From QHXM01 sp963697975 (GTDB lineage Bacteria > Acidobacteriota > Blastocatellia > Pyrinomonadales > Pyrinomonadaceae), in NCBI GenBank assembly GCA_963697975.1, contig OY969111.1:2046001-2110000 (forward strand): 64,000 bases of DNA. The letters run 5' to 3'. A model generated the notes under the pieces. That model saw only the letters and a program-made list of their open reading frames with translations, was not told where the DNA came from and made no database searches. Position numbers and translations under genes: made by a program. Shown here one piece after another: positions 6,404-14,864 of this stretch; positions within the stretch are counted from its first letter, which is position 1; each line of letters begins with the position of its first letter.

Positions 6404-9106
6404 CTAGCTTGTCGTTGGAATATGCACTATGAAGATTGAGAGCTTGGGGTGATCGTGGGAAAGTTCAACAGTCAAACCCCCACCTATATATTTCATTAGT
6501 TCTCGTGCAACCCACAATCCTAAGCCAACACCTGTATGATGGCGACCTTTACTAACGGTACGTCCACGCTGAAATTTTTTAAAAATTGTATCTTTCTCCG
6601 ATGGGTGTATAGGTTCCCCATAACTTTTAACTTTAAGGACAGGTATTACACCGTGAACCCTCGACTCAAACCCACACTGGAGTGTTACTTCTGAGTGCTT
6701 ATCTGCATATTTCATTGCATTGTGAATCAGGCTGTATAAAACGCTTATAAAGATATTTCGATCTATTTGTAATATTGGAAACCCACGCGCCTCCTCAAAA
6801 TAAAACGTCAAGTCTTGACGCGCATTAGTCTTCTGCAAACGATCACATAAGCTTTTTAGTTCTGTTGTTGCGTTAATACGATCCGTACCATAAGCCGGCT
6901 TTTGATCCGCTTCTAGCGCAAAGGTAGTAAAAGTGCCATAGCTTAAAATAAAAGTGTCTTCTACTAGAGCTTTAATATGCTCTAGCTTGTCTTTTAAATT
7001 AGATGGCAAATGTGCCAATGAGAGACTAGAGAGAGTGCCAATGACGGGGATTAATGGCCCTTGCAACTGATGCGTTATAGTTAGTAAGTCTTCCTGAAGT
7101 TGAAGAGCAGATGCTTCTGCCTTTTGTTGTGCAGTGAGTGCTTCTTGGGCGTTTTTCTCTGCTAGTTCAGCATGCTTTTCCGCCTTTGCGCTAGCTCCTT
7201 CGGTCTCTTTAATCTGAAGGAACTTCTCGATAATGACATGCAGCCGCACCGCCAAATCTTTGCCTAAATTTTCATCGTAGGTTGTAAACCAGCTACACCT
7301 AAACTGGCTATTCACAACTTTAATAACCCCATAACTCTTGTTGCTGGAACTAATAGGAATGACCATCCATGAGATGATCGGTGCTTGATGTGCTTTCTCT
7401 AGATTGCTTAGATGTTCTTGGTCAAACTCTTCCTTGTGCTTAGATACGTCATCTTTACGTATCGAGATTCCACTTTCAGCGCATTTACCCGTTAGACCTC
7501 TTCCCCCTATATACCTATTGTTATATATAAGATCAGTAAAACCGTCTTTAGCAACAATATCCATCATTTCATCCTTTGGATTCTCCCTAAACACAACCAT
7601 ACACCCACTAGCTATAAGGTATCGTTTCAAAATTTCGGCGGCTAAGGGGAATACCTCTTCAAGAGTATTGCATTTAAATAAATCATCCATTTCCCTTTGT
7701 GGGAAAGTCCTATACCTTCCTGCCCATTGTTCCATAGTGTTGGAAATAATCGATCCTAGCGATCTCAAGAATTCTTCTGGCCGCTGCATGGGGGGGCCGC
7801 CTTCTTTACCATATAAAGCCAGCACTCCTATCCTTTTACCTTCTTGGCGCAATGGAATAAACGCAGCAGGTGTGTTCAAAACAGGACGAAAATCTGGGAT
7901 GATTTTTTGGCAATCCTCTAAACTGTATCTGGAAGGATGATGTAGAACAAGATCATTACAATTTATAAATCCCATCAAAGAAGGGGCAATTCCATCAGGG
8001 TATTTGTCTGCTTCACTAAATCTGAATCGTGGCCCAGGTAAAAAGAGAGTTTTTCTATCTTGATGCTCTTCTATAAAGAAAAGACATGCCCGGTAGTACC
8101 AAAAAGGTGAGTCTTGGGTGCAAATATCTTCAAGCACCAGTGATACCTGCTGGTGGAATCGTTGTTCACTATACTCGTCTCTAGTTAACTCCTTACGCTC
8201 ATCAAGGTGATCAATCCCAGGAATGGAAAGCTGATCTTCATACTTTCCTAAAAGCTTTAAATGGCCTTGAGTCAATTGATGTTCTGTTGTCCGCAACATA
8301 GAAATCATTAGAACGGAAAATACAGTCACCAATGACATGCCAACAAGTGGGCCAATATATAAAGCTATATAAAACCAATCAATCTCGCTGGTTTCAATAT
8401 TAGTATTGAGAAAAAGCTTAGTGCCAAGAAAAAGAAAACAGCTAGCAACTAAAATGAGTAGAAGAATGCCTAAGAATAATCGATTGGAACGGCGACCGCC
8501 TCCAATATAAGCGCTCCATACAAGTGTATTTGCAAATAGTAAGAACCCAAACCCATCAAGGTCCAGCTTGAGTAATTTCCCAAGAGTAATTAACGTTAAA
8601 ACCAAGAAGAAATCTAAAAAGAAATAACGATCAAACATCGGCGGCAGTTCATTTGTTATAGGATTAAGTGCCCACTCCTGCAATTTGTTCTGGAAGGAGC
8701 GATGTAGGTAGATCGTTAAGATTGCGGTAATAGCCCATACTAAAAAAAGCAGTGGAATTGTTAGTCCTACTTTGGTACTTGTGGTGGGAAGCAGCAGCGC
8801 GGTAACAGCAAGAATGGTAAGAAAGAAGAAACCAACACCTAGAAAGATTGCTCGTTGGTTGTAAAAGAACATCCCTAATGGGCTGTATAAAAGAGAAGTT
8901 ACTCGATCATCGAAAATATACTTCCCTCTAATCTTTATACGACCAAAAAGGCGATAGATAATGCTTTCCTGATAGAGCCGTGAGGCTTCACGTTTTAACC
9001 ACTCATTCATGTGAGGATCATTAGAATGCTTAACAGGGCGCAATCGTTCGACAAAGCCAATGGCATCCTTTGACAGAGGTTTCTCTACGTGCCTTCGTTT
9101 CGACAT
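6404..9106 (-). CDS. Large membrane sensor histidine kinase with tandem GAF-like domains
   Basis: 900 residues. About residues 85-285 hold six or seven membrane helices. Two GAF-like segments follow (about 300-470 and 490-640), the second with GRGLTGKCAESGISI and VMVIPISSS typical of GAF folds. An Ala/Lys/Glu coiled coil (640-675) precedes the H-box ITHQLQGPL (His about 679). The ATPase domain has an N-box HNAMKYADK (about 796) and a G2 box TGVGLGLWVARELM (about 858-871). The G1 box is non-canonical: KSYGEPI instead of D-x-G-x-G, so the usual adenine-contact Asp is missing. It heads the island operon; its output partner is probably the receiver immediately downstream. The stimulus is unknown. 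Confidence 0.88.
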   Translation of the reverse strand: MSKRRHVEKPLSKDAIGFVERLRPVKHSNDPHMNEWLKREASRLYQESIIYRLFGRIKIRGKYIFDDRVTSLLYSPLGMFFYNQRAIFLGVGFFFLTILAVTALLLPTTSTKVGLTIPLLFLVWAITAILTIYLHRSFQNKLQEWALNPITNELPPMFDRYFFLDFFLVLTLITLGKLLKLDLDGFGFLLFANTLVWSAYIGGGRRSNRLFLGILLLILVASCFLFLGTKLFLNTNIETSEIDWFYIALYIGPLVGMSLVTVFSVLMISMLRTTEHQLTQGHLKLLGKYEDQLSIPGIDHLDERKELTRDEYSEQRFHQQVSLVLEDICTQDSPFWYYRACLFFIEEHQDRKTLFLPGPRFRFSEADKYPDGIAPSLMGFINCNDLVLHHPSRYSLEDCQKIIPDFRPVLNTPAAFIPLRQEGKRIGVLALYGKEGGPPMQRPEEFLRSLGSIISNTMEQWAGRYRTFPQREMDDLFKCNTLEEVFPLAAEILKRYLIASGCMVVFRENPKDEMMDIVAKDGFTDLIYNNRYIGGRGLTGKCAESGISIRKDDVSKHKEEFDQEHLSNLEKAHQAPIISWMVIPISSSNKSYGVIKVVNSQFRCSWFTTYDENLGKDLAVRLHVIIEKFLQIKETEGASAKAEKHAELAEKNAQEALTAQQKAEASALQLQEDLLTITHQLQGPLIPVIGTLSSLSLAHLPSNLKDKLEHIKALVEDTFILSYGTFTTFALEADQKPAYGTDRINATTELKSLCDRLQKTNARQDLTFYFEEARGFPILQIDRNIFISVLYSLIHNAMKYADKHSEVTLQCGFESRVHGVIPVLKVKSYGEPIHPSEKDTIFKKFQRGRTVSKGRHHTGVGLGLWVARELMKYIGGGLTVELSHDHPKLSIFIVHIPTTS

Positions 9107-9662
9107 TTCACGCCATTGTTTAGCGCGTTAGGCCTAAAGGAATGTGTCTACATTCGTAGCACCTGCATAACTGAATTGTAGAATGCTCTGATCCCAGAGA
9201 GAGATCCCTTAGAGAGAATTTAACAAGTAGCGAGGATGAGAATTTGCTACTTATGCTGACAATATTGGGATATTGCCATAGACCAGAAACAGCAGCCTGA
9301 GAATCAATAGCGTGCGGAGCATATTTATAATACGACCTTATGTCAAGAAATAATTAACCTGGTTGTAGCTGCTCAGGGAAATATCTGGCTTAACCGGAAG
9401 GCTGAAGTTACAAGGTCTTTCTTTGACTATCCCACCTGCTACAATAAAGATTGTGCTCCAAAGTCCTATCTAAAGGCTTGCACGAATAAACGTGATCCTG
9501 TCATAAGCTATTGCAATCAGGATAGTGTGGGAAAAGTGTGACGCTTTCATTTGAGCATAAATGACAATAAATGATAACTATTGACAGGCTGAATCACTAC
9601 GGAACGGAATGATTGTCAATGGTTGCTAATCTTGTCACTCGTTGCACCTTCAACGAAGGTGT
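9107..9662. other. Gene-free right end of the island
   Basis: About 550 bp upstream of the sensor kinase without a credible gene. It contains the second copy of GGGAAAAGTGTGACG (9529-9543) and an inverted ATTGACA/TGTCAAT pair (9580-9586, 9614-9620). The promoter of the leftward cassette must lie in the part close to 9107, but I cannot single out convincing boxes. Confidence 0.5.
9529..9543 (+). repeat. Second copy of the island-end repeat GGGAAAAGTGTGACG
   Basis: Identical to 4552-4566 and in the same orientation; it lies 120 bp inside attR. Occurrence near both ends of the element suggests a recombinase or accessory-protein binding site. Not proven. Confidence 0.55.
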
Positions 9663-9708
9663 TTCATAACCCCAAGGTCGCGTGTTCAAGCCACGCCCCC
9701 GCTACCAA
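9663..9708 (+). repeat. Attachment site copy 2 (attR-like), partial tRNA-Met
   Basis: A perfect 46-bp copy of the 3' half of tRNA-Met (4455-4500). No 5' half precedes it (the upstream bases read AACGAAGGTG), so it is not a functional tRNA but the displaced tRNA end left by integration. Confidence 0.9.
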
Positions 9709-9711
9709 TTA

Positions 9712-9846
9712 TTTCAATAGGTTAGGGCTGCTGCGGAAACAGCCTTTACTATTTGACTCCACATTCGATTCCACATTCACACATTTTGGCTTAAGCGCCA
9801 TGAAATCTGCCGCCTCCGCCTGAGAGGGTGCTCGCTAACCGCAGAT
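9712..9846 (-). pseudogene. Possible C-terminal tail of a second integrase
   Basis: Immediately outside attR a minus-strand frame of about 40 codons is open between a TAG near 9848 and a TAA at about 9712. It reads QAEAADFMALKPKCV followed by the repeated NVESNVESN and ends SSPNLLK. It occupies the same place relative to the tRNA 3' end as the integrase remnant does at attL, and the DNA behind it has a direct repeat (AATGTGGAATCG / AATGTGGAGTCA). This suggests a decayed earlier insertion at the same tRNA. No catalytic motif remains, so the call is weak. Confidence 0.25.
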
Positions 9847-9893
9847 ATTCACCGGATTTCTAATCATTATCTCTCCTTACCTATTCACGTAAA

Positions 9894-10439
9894 CTAATCT
9901 GAACCCTTTTCGCATACTACGTCTTCACCCGGTCCATATTTCATGCGATACACTACCGTCTCCTCTTTTCCTTGCTCCCTGTACACTGTCACGAAATAGA
10001 TAAAGTGTGTGGCTTCCGGGTACTTTTTTACTTTTCCTTGCATTGTTTCACACAATGCTCGCCTGATTACGATATCTTCTACCTCCTCCCCAAATCCTCC
10101 GCAACCTGCTCCGTGAGCTGACCACCCCATCAACCGCACCTTCTTATTGTAATAACAGTAGTCCGGCGTCACTCTCTGGCACTCCATCTTTGGTGTTCCG
10201 CCCGCATCGGCGTGTATCCAATAATCTTCACGCGAAGTCAGCTTGGCGTCCTTTTTAAACTCCTGTTGTATACATTGGTGGAATCGCCTATCAGCGCACA
10301 ACTGAAGAAAGCCCTTTGCAGAGCAATCTTCTGTATAGGGGAGTCTTTCGACTATCCAATTATCTTCATTGAGCATATTCGATTGTCGCTCGGCGGTGGT
10401 GTCTGCGTTTGTATCTTGACTGCTCGATTGATCATTCAT
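9894..10439 (-). CDS. Hypothetical protein, Cys-rich
   Basis: I place the start at the ATG at 10439, because AAGGAG lies 6 bp upstream; an earlier in-frame ATG at 10445 directly abuts that site. The product is 181 residues with no signal peptide or membrane segment. The N-terminal 25 residues are Ser/Thr/Asn-rich and probably disordered. The rest is compact with several Cys (QLCADRRFHQC, ECQRVTPDYC, GAGCGGFG, RRALCETM). I do not recognise the family. It lies just outside the tRNA-Met island and is divergent from the DDAH gene. Composition is somewhat less GC-rich than the core genes, so a transferred accessory gene is possible. Confidence 0.65.
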   Translation of the reverse strand: MNDQSSSQDTNADTTAERQSNMLNEDNWIVERLPYTEDCSAKGFLQLCADRRFHQCIQQEFKKDAKLTSREDYWIHADAGGTPKMECQRVTPDYCYYNKKVRLMGWSAHGAGCGGFGEEVEDIVIRRALCETMQGKVKKYPEATHFIYFVTVYREQGKEETVVYRMKYGPGEDVVCEKGSD

Positions 10440-10646
10440 GAACATCTCCTTATCAATGGAAATTGTGCGCGGGGACGAAACAGTCTCCGGGGTATGAGAC
10501 TAACAAGGCACGACTCTCGTTAGCGGGAAGCGAGGATTAAGACGCAGGCGCACAATATTCCCGTTGAAAGGTGAATGTCAATAGCGGAGGTATGAGTGTC
10601 AACGCAAAGTAGAAATGTCCCCTGTTGGGGGAGTAAGATTCGACGT

Positions 10647-11417
10647 ATGCTAAGAGCGCTCACACACAAAGTATCATCAAGCATTGCCGAGTGCGCGCTG
10701 ACTTTTATTGACAGGTCTCCAATTGATTTCCAACTGGCAGTGCGCCAACATGAGGATTACTGTGCTGTGCTGAGCCGTCTCGGCGTTACCGTCACGGAAC
10801 TATCAGGAAATGAGGCGTACCCGGACGCTTGCTTTGTAGAAGACACAGCGATTGTCGTGGATGAGCTTGCAGTTATCTGTAGCATGGGGGTGGCATCACG
10901 CCGGGGAGAAACAAAACTGATTGAGCGCGAGCTTTCCAGATACCGAGAGATAGCACACATCACTCTTCCAGCTACAATCGAAGGTGGAGATGTCCTGCAA
11001 ATGGGTAAGAAGATATTAGTAGGCCAGTCGAGCCGAACCAACCTTCAAGGGATAGAGGAGCTGGGGAGAATCTTAGAGCCATCAGGTTATCAGGTGATAC
11101 CTGTGCAGACAAAGGGAAGCTTACATTTTAAGTCTGCCTGTACCGCGATAAATGATGAGACGTTATTTGTGAACCCGGATTGGGTCGAGCTGGATGGATT
11201 GAAAGAGTTTCATCAGATATATACTCCAGCCGAGGAACCCTGGTCAGCCAATATTTTGAGGGTTGGTGAGACAATATGCGTGCAAGCAGGATTCCCAATC
11301 GCCGCAGCTCTGGTGAAGAGTGTGGCTGAAAATGTAGAGATTTTAGATATCTCAGAGTTAAGAAAGGCAGAGGCCGGGTTAACATGCTCTAGTATTCTTT
11401 TTGAGAGCGCCACCTAA
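10647..11417 (+). CDS. ddaH: Dimethylarginine dimethylaminohydrolase (DDAH)
   Basis: From the ATG at 10647 the product is 256 residues, close to the 254 of the Pseudomonas enzyme; a longer upstream frame adds an unconserved tail. DDAH hydrolyses N-omega-methylated arginines to citrulline and (di)methylamine. The guanidine-modifying catalytic triad is visible: Glu112 (ATIEGGD), His160 (SLHFKSACT) and Cys247 (AGLTCSSI), matching Glu114/His162/Cys249 of the known enzyme. Substrate-pocket motifs YPDACFVEDTA (58-68) and SRRGE (84-88) are also present. No signal peptide, so cytoplasmic. The stop is only 5 bp before the next start, so it forms an operon with the secreted amidohydrolase downstream. 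Confidence 0.92.
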   Translation: MLRALTHKVSSSIAECALTFIDRSPIDFQLAVRQHEDYCAVLSRLGVTVTELSGNEAYPDACFVEDTAIVVDELAVICSMGVASRRGETKLIERELSRYREIAHITLPATIEGGDVLQMGKKILVGQSSRTNLQGIEELGRILEPSGYQVIPVQTKGSLHFKSACTAINDETLFVNPDWVELDGLKEFHQIYTPAEEPWSANILRVGETICVQAGFPIAAALVKSVAENVEILDISELRKAEAGLTCSSILFESAT

Positions 11418-11422
11418 ATGTC

Positions 11423-12862
11423 ATGAAAATCAAACTCTCTATTCTTCTTCTCTTCTGCTTCGTCATCACTTCCTTCGCGCAATCGCCTGATCGCCAGCAA
11501 TTCATTCGGGTTGAAGCGCCGATGGTGGTGCTGACACATGTGCGGGTGATTGATGGAACGGGTGCTGCGCCGCGTGAGGATCAGACGATTGTCATTAGCG
11601 GCGGCAAGATTCAGTCGATTGAGGCGAGCGCCACAGCGAAACCAGCGGCGAAGGCGCAGGTCCTCGACCTGAGCGGCTACACCGTTCTGCCCGGCCTTGT
11701 CGGGATGCACAACCACATGTTCTTTCCCATGGGCGGCTCGCCACCGATGTATTCGAACATGGGCAGCAGCTTTCCGCGCCTTTATCTCGCATTCGGGGTG
11801 ACCACCATTCGCACCACCGGCAGCGTCGCACCGTACACAGATTTAGAGATTAAGCGACTCATCGACTCGGGCCGGATGATTGGGCCAAAGATGCATGTCA
11901 CGGCACCATACTTTGAAGGTGAGGGTGCGTTCACGCCGGTGATGCACCAGCTCACAGGGGCAGATGACGCGCGGCGCATGGTGAATTACTGGGCTGACGC
12001 AGGCGCGACTTCATTCAAGGCATACATGAACATCACGCGCGACGAATTGCGCGCGGCTGTTGTGGAGGCGCACAAGCGCGGGTTGAAAGTAACGGGTCAC
12101 CTCTGCTCGGTCGGTTACCGTGAAGCTGCGGAGATCGGAATAGACAATCTTGAGCACGGGCTGTTCGCCGATTCCGAATTCGTACCCGAAAAAAAAGCGG
12201 ACCAGTGTCCGCCGGGCGGTGCCGTTAGCGCGAGCTTGAGGCAACTGGACCTCAATAGCCCCGCCGCACGGGAAACGATTCGCACATTGGTCGCCAAAAA
12301 TGTAGCGATCACCTCAACACTTCCGGTGTTTGAAGCTGCCGGTGCGCCCCTTGCCCCAAATGGTATCGGTGCGGCGAGCGCGTTGTTGAATCCACGTTTG
12401 CTGAGCGTGATGTCGGTGGACGCACGTGTGCGCTATCTTCAAGCGCGTGCTCGTGTCCCCTCCGGACCGGAGTTCGTCGCGCTGTTGCGCAAGGCGATGG
12501 ATTTTGAGCGGGCGTTTGTTCAAGCAGGCGGATTGCTCATTGCCGGACTCGATCCAACCGGCAACGGTGGCGTTGTTGCTGGCTTTGGTGATTTGCGCGA
12601 AGTCGAGCTTCTGGTTGAAGCGGGCTTCACGCCGCTCGAAGCAATCAGGATTGCCAGCTTCAATGGCGCAAAGTTTCTTGGTGAAGACGCCCGCATAGGC
12701 TCAATCGCCGTCGGCAAGCAGGCCGACTTGATGATTGTGAAGGGAAACCCGGCGGCGAACATCAGCGACATAGAGAAGGTGGAGATCGTCTTCAAAGACG
12801 GCGTTGGATACGATTCAGAGAAGTTGATTCAATCGGTGCAGGGGCTGGTGGGAATACGTTGA
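11423..12862 (+). CDS. Secreted imidazolonepropionase-like amidohydrolase
   Basis: 479 residues with a clear signal peptide (LSILLLFCFVITSFAQ). The metal-dependent amidohydrolase TIM-barrel signature is present: HxH-type MHNHMF after the PGLVG strand, a Lys in TSFKAYMN, His in TGHLCSVG, His in NLEHGLF and the late Asp in AGLDPTGNGG. The C-terminal small beta domain contains GSIAVGKQADLMIVKGNP, typical for the family. Substrates of such exported members are mostly unknown (cyclic amides, dipeptides and prolidase-like activities are reported). Co-transcribed with DDAH; because DDAH appears cytoplasmic and this enzyme exported, they probably do not act sequentially on one substrate. Confidence 0.88.
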   Translation: MKIKLSILLLFCFVITSFAQSPDRQQFIRVEAPMVVLTHVRVIDGTGAAPREDQTIVISGGKIQSIEASATAKPAAKAQVLDLSGYTVLPGLVGMHNHMFFPMGGSPPMYSNMGSSFPRLYLAFGVTTIRTTGSVAPYTDLEIKRLIDSGRMIGPKMHVTAPYFEGEGAFTPVMHQLTGADDARRMVNYWADAGATSFKAYMNITRDELRAAVVEAHKRGLKVTGHLCSVGYREAAEIGIDNLEHGLFADSEFVPEKKADQCPPGGAVSASLRQLDLNSPAARETIRTLVAKNVAITSTLPVFEAAGAPLAPNGIGAASALLNPRLLSVMSVDARVRYLQARARVPSGPEFVALLRKAMDFERAFVQAGGLLIAGLDPTGNGGVVAGFGDLREVELLVEAGFTPLEAIRIASFNGAKFLGEDARIGSIAVGKQADLMIVKGNPAANISDIEKVEIVFKDGVGYDSEKLIQSVQGLVGIR

Positions 12863-13104
12863 GATATTTTCAAGAAGGCACTAAGCAGAAGAGCGATAGT
12901 TTCCAGCAACGGCGCAGCCCAACAACTTATTCAACCAGAGCGGAATGAGCTTGATTGTCATTGAGAGCTTGAATCAATCGGCGTTGCGTGCGCGCTCAGT
13001 TAATTCAGGCGTCAGGCACTTTTTTCTGGTAATGGGACCTAACTAACAATTTAGTAAGACAAAGTGTATTCCGATCCTGACTCTCTTGAGCGTCCTTATC
13101 TGTA

Positions 13105-13122
13105 GGTTAGCTAAGGCTAACC
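13105..13122. promoter_or_regulatory. Inverted repeat upstream of the PEP-CTERM gene
   Basis: GGTTAGC-TAAG-GCTAACC is a perfect 7-bp inverted repeat 25 bp before the start codon of the PEP-CTERM gene. It could be an operator or an mRNA hairpin near the ribosome site GGGAGG. Binding protein unknown. Confidence 0.35.
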
Positions 13123-13146
13123 GGAGCATCCAAGTGGGAGGCAGTT

Positions 13147-13713
13147 ATGCGCAGCTTACGCAAAGTTTACGTGATCTCATTCCTGTTTCTCCTGACGAGT
13201 TTAAGTCTCGCCATTGAAGCGAAGGCCGACCCAGTACAGCTTACCCTGACAAACACAGTTTATGACGCCAGCAGTGGCTCGTTTACTCTGACCGGCTTCT
13301 TTACCAATTCTGGTAGCACGACCTTCACCTCTAACGGATGGAGTCTGACTTTCTCTCCTGATCTGGGGGCGCATGGTCAGAGCGCCGTCAACCTGCCCAC
13401 TGGTTTTTGCTGCACCTACAATCAACCTGTGCCCGGCATGTCCTCGTCTTCGGTTATCCCTTTGCTGACCATCTCACTTCGCGGCCAGCCGCCGTCGGGT
13501 TCGGGAACGTATATCGGCACTCTAACTTTTTCAGGGGTTGACTCGAACGGAGTTACCATCACTACTGCCCCTGTTCAGTTTGCGGTAAATGTGCCCGTAC
13601 CGGAGCCAGCCACGATGCTGTTATTTAGCACGGGATTGATGGCTGCTGGCAGATCGATTAGAAGACGCCGCATTGCCACGAAGAAAAAGCCCGACCCACA
13701 CGAGGTCTGCTGA
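13147..13713 (+). CDS. PEP-CTERM sorting-domain exported protein
   Basis: 188 residues. A signal peptide (about 1-27, ending EAKA) is followed by a beta-rich Ser/Thr/Gly domain (28-150). The C-terminal sorting signal has the three expected parts: VPEP at about 151, a short hydrophobic segment (ATMLLFSTGLMAAG) and an Arg-rich end (RSIRRRRIATKKK). Such proteins are processed by an exosortase and usually released or linked to exopolysaccharide. No exosortase gene lies in this window. GGGAGG sits 6-7 bp before the ATG. Function of the beta domain is unknown. The gene is alone; a palindrome lies just upstream. Confidence 0.9.
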   Translation: MRSLRKVYVISFLFLLTSLSLAIEAKADPVQLTLTNTVYDASSGSFTLTGFFTNSGSTTFTSNGWSLTFSPDLGAHGQSAVNLPTGFCCTYNQPVPGMSSSSVIPLLTISLRGQPPSGSGTYIGTLTFSGVDSNGVTITTAPVQFAVNVPVPEPATMLLFSTGLMAAGRSIRRRRIATKKKPDPHEVC

Positions 13714-13940
13714 CTACCCACAAACCCAACTTGAGATTCAGGGGCAGCGCCCAATAAACACCCCACGCCGAATTTAGCTAAGGCGTCTTCCAGCGACGGC
13801 TCAAGTATCTTTCTGGTTTCCTCTGTGATGCCTGGATACTTGTCGAATAACCCACGCAGCCCGGCTCTCATACTCTCAAAGCCGTGCATGATAGACTGCA
13901 CAAGTCGAGGGAACCATCCAGCACACGGAGAGAGCAACCC

Positions 13941-14864
13941 ATGGACATTCTCCACGCTATCGGAAACACATCGATAGCTCGACTCCGCAAGGTCGTTCCA
14001 CCCAATTGTGCGGACATCTTCGTGAAGCTTGAGTGGGAGAATCCCACCGGCAGCATGAAGGACCGGATGGCGCAGGCCGTGATTTCAAGGGCGGCAGGTG
14101 ACGGTCGATTGAAGCCCGGAGACACCGTCGTCGAGTACACGGGCGGCAGCACAGGAACATCGCTGGCATTGGTCTGCGCAGCCCTTGGCTACCGTATCAA
14201 GATCGTCAGCTCCGATGCGTTCAGTCGGGAGAAGCTGGATCATATGGCGGCGCTGGGTGCGGAGTTGACGCTCGTCCAAAGTGAGGGAGGACTCACCACC
14301 AGGAAACTGATTCTGGATATGATTGAGGCCGCACGTCGATTGAGCCAGGAGCCTCATACTTACTGGACCGACCAGCTCAACAATTATGACAGCATCGCGG
14401 GCTACTACCAGCTTGGCGAGGAGATTTGGAGTCAAACTAAAGGGGAGATCGACGCCTTCGTCGCTTGCGTGGGTACGGCGGCTTCTTCGCGCGGGGTCGC
14501 TACCGTGCTGAAGCGATATAAACCGGGTATTGAGATTATCGTCGTCGAACCCGCGGAATCCTCTGTGTTGCTGGGAGGTCAGGCAGGGCCTCATAAGATT
14601 GAAGGAGTCGGGATTGGCTACACGCCTCCACTCTGGGAGCCGACCCTCGTCGACGACATCGTGCCGGTCAGAACAGAAGACGCGAAGGAGATGGCGAGGC
14701 GCTTAGCGCGGGAGGAGGCGCTGTTTGCGGGAACGTCTTCGGGAGCAAACGTCGTCGCCGCGATTCAAGTGGCAGAGCGGCTGGGGCCAGGGGCCAGGGT
14801 GGTCACGCTAATGGCCGACTCCGGGCTGAAATACTTGAGCACCGATGTCTACAGGGGCAGATAA
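13941..14864 (+). CDS. PLP-dependent cysteine synthase family enzyme
   Basis: I use the ATG at 13941 (GGAGAG about 8 bp upstream), giving 307 residues. The fold-type II PLP signature is clear: NPTGSMKDR with the Schiff-base Lys at residue 40, the phosphate-binding loop region TGGSTGTSLA (about 67-76) and the C-terminal GTSSGANV motif. The family covers O-acetylserine sulfhydrylase, cystathionine beta-synthase and related beta-replacement enzymes. No CBS domains are attached. TGGSTGTS replaces the more usual TSGNTG of canonical cysteine synthases, so the substrate may differ. It stands alone, in contrast to the CBS-type paralogue at 48376-49752. Confidence 0.87.
   Translation: MDILHAIGNTSIARLRKVVPPNCADIFVKLEWENPTGSMKDRMAQAVISRAAGDGRLKPGDTVVEYTGGSTGTSLALVCAALGYRIKIVSSDAFSREKLDHMAALGAELTLVQSEGGLTTRKLILDMIEAARRLSQEPHTYWTDQLNNYDSIAGYYQLGEEIWSQTKGEIDAFVACVGTAASSRGVATVLKRYKPGIEIIVVEPAESSVLLGGQAGPHKIEGVGIGYTPPLWEPTLVDDIVPVRTEDAKEMARRLAREEALFAGTSSGANVVAAIQVAERLGPGARVVTLMADSGLKYLSTDVYRGR

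Larger units (their letters stand above)
4501..9708. mobile_element. tRNA-Met-integrated genomic island with degenerate integrase
   Basis: A 5.2-kb segment between the two 46-bp att copies, counted from the end of the first copy to the end of the second. It is visibly AT-richer than its flanks. All its genes read leftward: sensor kinase, receiver, 4-TM protein, small membrane protein and an integrase C-terminal remnant abutting attL. About 550 bp at the right end is gene-free. With the integrase missing its N-terminal half and no other mobility gene, self-excision looks unlikely; the element is probably a fixed remnant. Boundaries are directly visible; mobility history is inferred. Confidence 0.85.

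Noticed and set aside
9119..9140. Integron attC-like word GCGTTAGGCC
   Set aside because: No complementary partner site, no integrase of that class and no cassette structure.
9663..9708. Second tRNA-Met gene
   Set aside because: Only the 3' half is present; the acceptor 5' strand, D arm and 5' anticodon stem are missing. It is an att copy.
13714..13900. Minus-strand coding remnant reading GLFDKYPGITEETRKIL and LEDALAKFGVGCLLGA
   Set aside because: It looks protein-like and could be a decayed gene end, but it runs into the PEP-CTERM gene antisense and has no start signal; too weak to call.
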